DNA from: an uncultured Bacilli bacterium
Lineage (GTDB): Bacteria > Bacillota_I > Bacilli_A > RF39 > UBA660
Direction of reading: 5' to 3'
DNA: 5,095 nt
NCBI GenBank assembly: GCA_934095805.1
Contig: CAKOKV010000079.1
Coordinates: forward strand, 1 to 5,095
Shown: positions 1-5,095 of the stretch, piece after piece
Numbering within the stretch: the stretch's first letter is position 1
Layout: every line of letters starts with the position of its first letter
The notes under the pieces: generated by a model
The model's input: the letters and a program-made list of their open reading frames with translations, nothing else
The model's database searches: none
What the model was told of the DNA's origin: nothing
Program-made: the position numbers and the translations under genes

Positions 1-1
1 T

Positions 2-1078
2 CCAGAAGGTTTTAATAGTTTAGAAGTAGGTTTCATATTTAAAGGTAATACAAGTAATAAAGATATAACATCATTACTTATATATTTAGCAAATAAAGGG
101 TATTTAAAAATAGAAGAATATCAAAAAGAATATTTAAAATACATGAAAGAATTCAAAGTTACTAAACTAAAAGAATATGATGGTAATAATGAAAATGAAA
201 AAATGTTTATGGAAGGTTTATTTAAAAATAATAAAACAGAAGTAACATCAGAAGAACTATATAATAAATTCTATAAAACAACAGATAAAATATTAAAAAA
301 TATAAATAAAAAAGAAAATAAAAGAAAAATATTTGAAAAATCTTCTACAAATAAATCAATATATTTAATATTAATGTCAATAATAACTTTTTGTTTAATG
401 ACAATACCTCCGTTCATTTATTATGGAGATATGGAATTAATGGGAATTGCTATTTCGTTTACTGCAATAGGATACCCAATAGTAATAGCAATACTTGTTT
501 CTGATCCAGTGATGTTAAATCCAGATAATTTAAAAGGAAGTTCAAAAGTAATAGATGTAATAATGGGAATTATATTTGGTGCTATTTTTATAGGTTTACC
601 ATTTATGTTAACGATATATCCTATAATATCAAATGAAAGTATTTTTATAATAAGTTATGTAGTGGGTGTAATTTCATTGTTTATATCAAATACATGTTTA
701 GTTCATTTGAAAAAGAGAACTAAATATGGAAATGAAATGTTTGGAAAATTAAAAGGATTTAAATCATTCTTAGAAACAGCAGAAAAAGAAAAATTAGAAG
801 CATTAGTTTTAGAAGATCCAACATATTTTTATAATATATTACCTTATACTTATGTACTTGGAGTATCAGATAAATGGATTAAAAAGTTTGAATCTATTTC
901 TATGCAACCTCCAACTTGGTATGTCGGTGATAACTTTAGTATGAATACATTTGGTACTTTTATGAATAGTACAATGAGAACTGCAAGCTCTGCCTTAGGA
1001 AGCCCTACTAGTAGTGGAAGTGGCGGAGGCGGATCATCAGGCGGAGGTTCTGGTGGCGGAGGCGGAGGTTCTTGGTAA
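2..1078 (+). CDS. DUF2207 family membrane protein, C-terminal part (5' truncated by window edge)
   Basis: The frame is open from the left edge; the first in-frame ATG (143) is internal, because family-like sequence precedes it. Of 358 visible residues, 1-40 (PEGFNSLEVGF, then DITSLLIYLANKGYLKIEE) match the cytoplasmic winged-helix-like segment that follows the first membrane span in DUF2207 proteins. A charged region follows, then four hydrophobic segments at about 119-140, 145-167, 185-205 and 212-233. Next comes the conserved family block around 250-297 (KLKGFKSFLETAEKEKLEAL, DPTYFYNILPYTYVLGVSDKW), and finally a Gly/Ser tail ending in GGSW. The signal peptide and extracellular domain normal for the family would lie upstream of the window. 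Family assignment is strong. Biochemical function is not established for this family, and I propose none. The gene is followed by a hairpin and a new promoter, so it appears to end its transcription unit. Confidence 0.88.
   Translation, partial: PEGFNSLEVGFIFKGNTSNKDITSLLIYLANKGYLKIEEYQKEYLKYMKEFKVTKLKEYDGNNENEKMFMEGLFKNNKTEVTSEELYNKFYKTTDKILKNINKKENKRKIFEKSSTNKSIYLILMSIITFCLMTIPPFIYYGDMELMGIAISFTAIGYPIVIAILVSDPVMLNPDNLKGSSKVIDVIMGIIFGAIFIGLPFMLTIYPIISNESIFIISYVVGVISLFISNTCLVHLKKRTKYGNEMFGKLKGFKSFLETAEKEKLEALVLEDPTYFYNILPYTYVLGVSDKWIKKFESISMQPPTWYVGDNFSMNTFGTFMNSTMRTASSALGSPTSSGSGGGGSSGGGSGGGGGGSW
1010..1075 (+). repeat. Gly/Ser-rich low-complexity coding tail of the DUF2207 protein
   Basis: The last 22 codons encode almost only glycine and serine, with a terminal tryptophan. 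They are built from repeated GGA/GGC/GGT units, making this a local GC-rich island in an AT-rich window. Such tails ending in aromatic or Gly-Ser residues are common in DUF2207 and TPM-domain membrane proteins. The DNA repeats make length variation by slippage plausible (inference). Confidence 0.75.
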
Positions 1079-1086
1079 CCTTAATA

Positions 1087-1110
1087 GAAACATCTCTTAT
1101 GAGATGTTTT
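1087..1110 (+). terminator. Probable weak intrinsic terminator after the DUF2207 gene
   Basis: AAACATCTC (1088-1096) pairs perfectly with GAGATGTTT (1101-1109) across a TTAT loop, and G1087 can wobble-pair with T1110. The hairpin begins 10 bases after the stop codon. The T-run is short (four Ts, then AAATTG), so termination may be incomplete and some readthrough into recG is possible. Confidence 0.6.
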
Positions 1111-1128
1111 AAATTGTTAAAAATTATC

Positions 1129-1157
1129 TTCTAAAAAAATAAAAACTGTGATATAAT
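1129..1157 (+). promoter_or_regulatory. Extended -10 promoter for recG-yebC
   Basis: A perfect TATAAT lies at 1152-1157, preceded by TG at 1149-1150, giving the TGnTATAAT extended -10 element of housekeeping sigma factors. At the 17-bp spacing the -35 position (1129-1134, TTCTAA) is a poor match to TTGACA, so the extended -10 probably carries recognition. Predicted transcription start is near 1164, leaving a leader of only about 17 bases before the recG ATG. Confidence 0.72.
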
Positions 1158-1172
1158 ATGTGAGATTTGTGT

Positions 1173-1177
1173 GGTGA
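1173..1177 (+). promoter_or_regulatory. Weak ribosome binding site of recG
   Basis: GGTGA ends three bases before the ATG. It matches the 3' half of the consensus GGAGGTGA, in the correct register for that alignment. It is much weaker than the site in front of the downstream gene, suggesting modest recG translation. It supports the ATG at 1181 as the start. Confidence 0.5.
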
Positions 1178-1180
1178 ACT

Positions 1181-3181
1181 ATGAACGATTTAAGTATTAT
1201 AAAAGGACTAGGTCCAAAAACAATTGAAACATTAAAAAATATAAATATAAATAATATAGAAGATTTGGTATATTATTACCCTTATAGACATGAAATAGTT
1301 AAACTAAATGATATAAAAGAAGCTGTTGATAAACAACCAGTAGTAATAGAATGTATAGTTGATTCAGTGCCACTGACAAGAAGATTTAGAGCAAATATGA
1401 CTTCCCTTACTTTTAGAGCTATGTCTAACAAAAAAATGATAGCTGTTATGATATTTAATAGAGCATTTTTAAAAAGTCAAATAAGACCAGGACTTACAGT
1501 AACGGTAATAGGTAAATATGATGCTCTTAAAAATACAGTAATCGCATCAGATATAAAATTTGAAAAACTACAAACTGGGTCAATAATACCTGTATATCAT
1601 TTAACAACTGGACTTACAAGTAAAGCATTAAAAAAATATATAGATGAAGCACTTACTAAATTTGATAATTATATAGATTATGTACCAGATTATTTAAATG
1701 AAAAATATAATTTAATATCAAAAAAATCAGCAGTTAATTTAATACATAATCCAAAGAATGAAGAAGAAGTTAAAAAAGCATTAATAAAATTAAAATATGA
1801 AGAACTATTTGAATTTATGTTTAAAATCAATTATCTAAAAGAAGTTAATAAAGAAAGTAAAATAGGTTATTTAAGAAATATAGATCCAGAAGATGTAAAT
1901 GAATTTATAAGAAGTCTTCCATTTGAATTAACAGCAGATCAAGATACAGCAATAGAAGAAATATATAAAGATATGACATCTAGTAAAAGAATGAATAGAA
2001 TGCTTCAAGGAGATGTTGGTTCAGGAAAAACAATAGTATCAGTAATAGCTGCTTATATTAATCATTTAGCAAAATATCAAACAGCATTAATGGCACCAAC
2101 AGAAGTATTAGCATATCAACATTATGAATCAATAAAAAATTTATTAGCAAGTACTAATATAAGAGTAGATATTCTTTCTGGAAGTATGAAAAAGAAAGAA
2201 AAAGAAGAAGTTGTAGAGAAACTAAAAGAAGGAAAAATAGATTTCATAATCGGTACACATGCTCTTTTAAGTGAAAATGTTGTATTTAAAAACTTGGGAT
2301 TAGTAATAACAGATGAACAACATAGATTTGGTGTTAATCAAAGAGCAAGTTTAAAAAACAAAGGATTATTACCAGATGTACTTTATATGTCAGCAACACC
2401 AATACCAAGAACATTTGCATTAACAGTATATGGAGATATGGATATATCTAATATAAAAACAAAACCAAAAGGTAGAAAAGAAATAAAAACAATAATTAAA
2501 TCAGAAAAAGAATTAGTACAAGTATATGATATGATGAAAAATGAAATTGATAATCATCATCAAGTATATATAGTTTCTCCATTAATAGAAGATTCAGAAG
2601 TAATTGATTTAACAACAGTAAATGAAATAAAAAGAAATATAGAATTATATTTTAATAAAACAGTTAAGTCAGCAATATTACATGGAAAATTATCAAAACA
2701 AGATAAAGATAAAATAATGGAAGAATTCAAAAGTGGTAAGATTGATGTTTTAATATCAACAACTGTTATTGAAGTAGGTATTGATGTTAAAAATGCTACA
2801 ATGATGATAATATATGATGCTGAAAGATTTGGACTTGCAACACTTCATCAACTTAGAGGAAGAGTTGGAAGAAATGAATATGATTGTACTTGTATATTAA
2901 TCGGAGATGAATCTTGTGAAAGATTAAAAGTATTATGTGAAAGTAATGATGGATTTTATATAACAGAAAAAGATTATGAAATGAGAGGCGAAGGTGACTT
3001 ATTCGGAGTAAAACAAAGTGGAGATATGTCATTTAAAATAGCTAATCTACATGAAGATATGAAAATACTTTTACAAGCAAGAGATGATTCAAAAGAATTT
3101 TTTAATCAAAATAAAGAGAATAATTTTGAAAATTATAAAGAATATGCTAAAATTATAAATGAGCTTACGAAGTTAGATTAA
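1181..3181 (+). CDS. recG: ATP-dependent DNA helicase RecG
   Basis: Superfamily 2 double-stranded DNA translocase that remodels stalled replication forks, D-loops, R-loops and Holliday junctions in the cytoplasm. The 666 residues are near the usual length (about 680). An N-terminal helix-hairpin-like segment (IKGLGPKTIETL, 7-18) leads to YYYPYR (31-36) and the wedge OB-fold (about 50-130, with LTFRA and IFNRAFLK). Helicase motifs follow: Q-type PFELTADQ (247-254), Walker A GDVGSGKT (277-284, Lys283), MAPTEVLA (304-311), DEQH box (378-381), SATPIPRT (404-411), motif V region STTVIEVGIDV (526-536) and motif VI QLRGRVGR (557-564). The RecG-specific C-terminal translocation segment is MRGEGDLFGVKQSG (601-614). 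All catalytic motifs are intact, so it should be active. The start fits the family N-terminus, the promoter and the site at 1173. It is probably cotranscribed with the next gene. Confidence 0.97.
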   Translation: MNDLSIIKGLGPKTIETLKNININNIEDLVYYYPYRHEIVKLNDIKEAVDKQPVVIECIVDSVPLTRRFRANMTSLTFRAMSNKKMIAVMIFNRAFLKSQIRPGLTVTVIGKYDALKNTVIASDIKFEKLQTGSIIPVYHLTTGLTSKALKKYIDEALTKFDNYIDYVPDYLNEKYNLISKKSAVNLIHNPKNEEEVKKALIKLKYEELFEFMFKINYLKEVNKESKIGYLRNIDPEDVNEFIRSLPFELTADQDTAIEEIYKDMTSSKRMNRMLQGDVGSGKTIVSVIAAYINHLAKYQTALMAPTEVLAYQHYESIKNLLASTNIRVDILSGSMKKKEKEEVVEKLKEGKIDFIIGTHALLSENVVFKNLGLVITDEQHRFGVNQRASLKNKGLLPDVLYMSATPIPRTFALTVYGDMDISNIKTKPKGRKEIKTIIKSEKELVQVYDMMKNEIDNHHQVYIVSPLIEDSEVIDLTTVNEIKRNIELYFNKTVKSAILHGKLSKQDKDKIMEEFKSGKIDVLISTTVIEVGIDVKNATMMIIYDAERFGLATLHQLRGRVGRNEYDCTCILIGDESCERLKVLCESNDGFYITEKDYEMRGEGDLFGVKQSGDMSFKIANLHEDMKILLQARDDSKEFFNQNKENNFENYKEYAKIINELTKLD

Positions 3182-3188
3182 ATTAAAT

Positions 3189-3199
3189 AAAGGAGTGAT
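3189..3199 (+). promoter_or_regulatory. Strong ribosome binding site of the yebC-family gene
   Basis: AAAGGAGTGAT is a near-perfect Shine-Dalgarno sequence, with GGAG ending nine bases before the ATG at 3205. It sits inside the 23-bp recG-yebC gap, where I see no promoter or terminator. This fits an operon in which the second gene is translated much more efficiently than recG. Confidence 0.85.
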
Positions 3200-3204
3200 A
3201 AGAA

Positions 3205-3921
3205 ATGGGAAGAGCACATGAAGTAAGAGCAAAAGCAATGGCAGCAACAGCTGCTAAAAAATCTAAATTATATTCAATTTATGCAAAGGAAATTTACCAA
3301 GCAGCAAAAGGAAATCCAGACCCATCAAGTAACGATGTTCTAAGAAGAGTAATTGAAAAAGCTAAAAAAGAACAAGTACCAGCAGATGTTATTAATAGAA
3401 ATATTGATAAAGTTAAAAAAGGAGTGACAGAAGACTATCAAACTGTTGAATATGAAGCATTCGCACAAGGCGGAAGTTCATTAATTATCAAATGTTTAAC
3501 AGATAATTCAAATAGAACAATTAGCTTTGTTAAAACAGTATTCAACAAATGCGGAGCTAAAATGGCAGGACAAGGAGCAGTAAGCTTTATGTATGACCAC
3601 TTAGGAGTAGTTGGAATTAAGGGACACTCAGAAGAAGAAGTTATGGATGCACTTATCAATGCAGATGTTGATGCAAATGACATCGAAGTAGAAGAAGATG
3701 GAACAGTTGTTGTTTATACAGAAGTGTCAGATTTAAATAATGCTAAGAAAGCATTAGAAACAGCATTCCCTGGTATAACATTTGAAGTAGATGAAATATC
3801 ATATTTCTCAAAAGATACTGTTACACTTGAAGGAGAAGATAAAGAAAAATTTGAAAGATTACTTTCAATGTTAGATGAACTTGATGATGTAAGTAATGTT
3901 TATCACAATGTAGAATTATAA
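3205..3921 (+). CDS. yebC: YebC/PmpR/TACO1 family protein
   Basis: The family was long annotated as a transcriptional regulator (PmpR). Bacterial YebC and mitochondrial TACO1 are now linked to translation elongation, including relief of ribosome stalling at proline-rich stretches. Which role applies here cannot be read from sequence. At 238 residues the length is typical. The start MGRAHEVRAKAM is a variant of the usual MAGHSKW-type opening. Landmarks are SKLYSIYAKEIYQAAK (20-35), NPDP (37-40), LRRVIEKAKKEQVPADVI (46-63), YEAF (83-86), TDNSNRT (99-105), GAVSFMYD (124-131) and the conserved end DDVSNVYHNVEL (227-238). No membrane segment or signal peptide is visible. The codons look slightly richer in C than in flanking genes, which with the strong ribosome binding site suggests good expression. 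The gene is the end of its unit, since a strong terminator begins six bases after the stop. In proteobacteria yebC often neighbours ruvC; a recombination-helicase neighbour here is reminiscent, but not evidence of joint function. Confidence 0.93.
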   Translation: MGRAHEVRAKAMAATAAKKSKLYSIYAKEIYQAAKGNPDPSSNDVLRRVIEKAKKEQVPADVINRNIDKVKKGVTEDYQTVEYEAFAQGGSSLIIKCLTDNSNRTISFVKTVFNKCGAKMAGQGAVSFMYDHLGVVGIKGHSEEEVMDALINADVDANDIEVEEDGTVVVYTEVSDLNNAKKALETAFPGITFEVDEISYFSKDTVTLEGEDKEKFERLLSMLDELDDVSNVYHNVEL

Positions 3922-3926
3922 TTATG

Positions 3927-3963
3927 AAATATCAAATAAAGTACTTTTATTTGATATTTTTTT
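3927..3963 (+). terminator. Strong intrinsic terminator after recG-yebC
   Basis: AAATATCAAATAAA (3927-3940) and TTTATTTGATATTT (3946-3959) are perfect 14-bp complements around a five-base GTACT loop. The T-run reaches 3963 and overlaps the end of the right arm. The stem is AT-rich but long, typical of terminators in low-GC Bacillota. It separates the operon from the downstream membrane protein gene. Confidence 0.9.
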
Positions 3964-3964
3964 A

Positions 3965-3973
3965 TGTTATAAT
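3965..3973 (+). promoter_or_regulatory. Extended -10 promoter for the downstream membrane protein gene
   Basis: TGTTATAAT is a perfect extended -10 (TG at 3965-3966, TATAAT at 3968-3973). The -35 position at 17-bp spacing (3945-3950, TTTTAT) falls inside the terminator and is poor; TTGATA at 3951-3956 is too close (11 bp). Predicted start is near 3980, giving a leader of about 49 bases. It is built like the recG promoter: ideal extended -10, no good -35. Confidence 0.65.
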
Positions 3974-3981
3974 TTTGATAG

Positions 3982-4009
3982 AATTTTATACTATATAAAA
4001 TTATAGTAT
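3982..4009 (+). promoter_or_regulatory. AT-rich leader with two mutually exclusive hairpins
   Basis: AATTTTATA (3982-3990) pairs with TATAAAATT (3994-4002) around a three-base CTA loop. Alternatively ATACTATA (3988-3995) pairs with TATAGTAT (4002-4009) around a six-base loop. The two share bases, so both cannot form fully together. It lies between the predicted transcription start and the start codon. Both stems are almost all A-T and weak. This could be an operator-like inverted repeat, a mild leader structure, or chance in AT-rich DNA. Confidence 0.35.
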
Positions 4010-4015
4010 TCGGAT

Positions 4016-4023
4016 GGGAAGTG
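4016..4023 (+). promoter_or_regulatory. Probable ribosome binding site deciding the start at 4029
   Basis: GGGAAGTG differs from GGGAGGTG by one base and ends five bases before the ATG at 4029. A second in-frame ATG at 4014 has no purine-rich site in front of it (TATAGTATTC precedes it), so 4029 is preferred. Starting at 4014 would add MGSGH. Confidence 0.5.
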
Positions 4024-4028
4024 GACAC

Positions 4029-5095
4029 ATGTCACTATATAATATTGGAATGTTTATTTTAGCAAAAGCATCATGGATTATGAAACCATTATATACAATA
4101 TCATTATTCTTAGATGGTGTTATGTATTCAGTTGTTTCTTATGTATATAAAATATTTATGCTAATGTCACAAATTAAATTTAGTAGAATATTTGATATGA
4201 TGGAGCCACTAATAGATAGAGTTAAAGCAGTAATTATAGTATTAGTATTATATAAACTCGGAAGATCTTTAATAGAATATATGATTAATCCAGCAAAAGC
4301 AACTGATAACAAGTCAGGAGGTGCCGCACTTGTTAAAAATTTATTTATAACAGCAGCATTATTAATCTTATATCCATTCTTATTTGGGGTTATGAATGAT
4401 ATAAGTTTATTAATTATTGGTTCAGAAGATGGTGATTATGAATACATTGGACAATTAGTTGATACAGTCGGTGGAAATGATGAAGGTTTACTTGCAAGAT
4501 TTGTTTGGGGTTCATCAGGAGCCGCGAAGGATGTCGACATGGGGGAATGGTTAGCACATGAAACATTAACACTGTTCTTACATGATCAAGACTCAACTGG
4601 AAGCGGAATCACAACAACTTATGTTGATGAACATGCTTTAAAAATTAATGTAAAGGATGGTGCAACATACAATTTTACTGAAGCACATAATATAGTAGAT
4701 GACATAGGTGTCAATGTAGAATACACTTTACCATTTGTAAGTTCAATTATGGGATTCTATTTAATATATAGTATTGCTAAAGTTGCAATAGAAATCGGTG
4801 TCAGAATGTTCAAATTGATAATTCTACAAATATTAGCACCACTTGCTATTGTAACAATAATTGATAAAGGAACTAGTTCAAAAACATTACAAACATTTTT
4901 ACAAACATATATTTCAGTATTTTTAGAAGCTATAACAAGAATAGCTATTGTATATATTATAACAACATTTGTTGCAGCATTTATTGGAGATATAACTTCA
5001 TACTTTGGCGATGTTGCATCAATTCAAGAAAGTCTTATTACAAGAGGACTTATATGTATAATCGTATTAGTTGCCGGATATAAAGTAATAGGAAT
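4029..5095 (+). CDS. Polytopic membrane protein, VirB6/TrbL-like conjugation or type IV secretion component (3' truncated by window edge)
   Basis: The frame stays open for 355 codons to the right edge with no stop. There is no cleavable signal peptide; the first about 45 residues are hydrophobic and hairpin-like. Further membrane segments lie at about 64-86, 102-131, 233-255, 260-278, 296-320 and 338 onward. Between 132 and 232 is a soluble, rather acidic loop of about 100 residues (GSEDGDYEYI at 131-140, LFLHDQDSTGSG at 182-193). The stretch IEIGVRMFKLIILQILAPLA (254-273), followed by a polar IIDKGTSSKTLQTFLQTY region and another long span, resembles the conserved core of VirB6/TrbL-type proteins in Gram-positive conjugative elements, which form part of the inner-membrane translocation channel. 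This rests on architecture and recalled resemblance, not alignment. It has its own promoter after a strong terminator, so it probably opens a new operon. Partner genes such as a VirB4 ATPase or coupling protein would be expected further right. An unrelated multi-pass protein is the main alternative. Confidence 0.65.
   Translation, partial: MSLYNIGMFILAKASWIMKPLYTISLFLDGVMYSVVSYVYKIFMLMSQIKFSRIFDMMEPLIDRVKAVIIVLVLYKLGRSLIEYMINPAKATDNKSGGAALVKNLFITAALLILYPFLFGVMNDISLLIIGSEDGDYEYIGQLVDTVGGNDEGLLARFVWGSSGAAKDVDMGEWLAHETLTLFLHDQDSTGSGITTTYVDEHALKINVKDGATYNFTEAHNIVDDIGVNVEYTLPFVSSIMGFYLIYSIAKVAIEIGVRMFKLIILQILAPLAIVTIIDKGTSSKTLQTFLQTYISVFLEAITRIAIVYIITTFVAAFIGDITSYFGDVASIQESLITRGLICIIVLVAGYKVIG

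Noticed and set aside
143..1078. Treating the first ATG (143) as the true start of the DUF2207 gene
   Set aside because: The same frame is open back to base 2, and the 47 residues before this ATG match the conserved cytoplasmic segment of the family. No Shine-Dalgarno sequence precedes 143.
1079..1180. Possible small RNA or riboswitch between the DUF2207 gene and recG
   Set aside because: Only a short terminator-like hairpin and a promoter are present. The predicted recG leader of about 17 bases is too short for a riboswitch.
2981..3022. RGEGD instead of the common RGPGD in the RecG C-terminal translocation motif
   Set aside because: A residue other than Pro at this position also occurs, as I recall, in RecG of other phyla. 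The surrounding motif is intact, so I do not treat it as a defect.
3438..3683. Minus-strand open frame of 81 codons inside the yebC-family gene
   Set aside because: It lies wholly within a well-supported gene, its translation resembles no protein I recognise, and it has no ribosome binding site or promoter of its own. It is an antisense shadow.
4414..4596. Minus-strand open frame of 60 codons inside the membrane protein gene
   Set aside because: The translation is rich in His, Leu and Pro, the pattern of an antisense reading of a coding gene. The + strand frame there is continuous and membrane-protein-like.
1..5095. Possible use of the mycoplasma genetic code (TGA as tryptophan)
   Set aside because: All tryptophans I read use TGG, no frame contains an internal TGA, and all complete genes end in TAA. 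The standard bacterial code explains everything.

Overview
The window is very AT-rich (clearly below about 30% GC by eye) and codes only on the + strand. It carries strong AGGAG-type ribosome binding sites, TATAAT promoters with the extended TG, and intrinsic terminators. Every tryptophan codon I read is TGG, no reading frame contains an internal TGA, and all complete genes stop with TAA. So there is no sign of the mycoplasma code, although composition and protein types resemble the Bacillota/Mycoplasmatota boundary, such as uncultured gut Bacilli. That placement is inference; no gene here is diagnostic of a taxon.

Layout. (1) 2-1078: the C-terminal 358 residues of a DUF2207-family membrane protein, truncated by the left edge and ending in a Gly/Ser tail. 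(2) 1079-1180: a weak hairpin terminator, then an extended -10 promoter with a very short leader. (3) 1181-3181: complete recG, the branched-DNA helicase. (4) 3205-3921: complete gene of the YebC/PmpR/TACO1 family, 23 bp after recG and very probably cotranscribed with it. (5) 3922-4028: a strong 14-bp terminator, a new extended -10 promoter a few bases beyond its U-tract, and a leader with two competing hairpins. (6) 4029 to the right edge: a long open frame with no stop, encoding a polytopic membrane protein that looks like a VirB6/TrbL-type channel component of a type IV secretion or conjugation apparatus.

The first three genes are ordinary chromosomal content. The recG-yebC pair joins a replication-fork/recombination helicase to a factor now mainly linked to translation elongation. 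The last gene is the least ordinary item: it suggests that a conjugation-like membrane system, or a chromosomal relative of one, begins directly downstream of the recG-yebC operon as a separate transcription unit. I see no transposase, integrase, direct repeats, tRNA, CRISPR array or toxin-antitoxin pair. No non-coding stretch exceeds about 110 bases.
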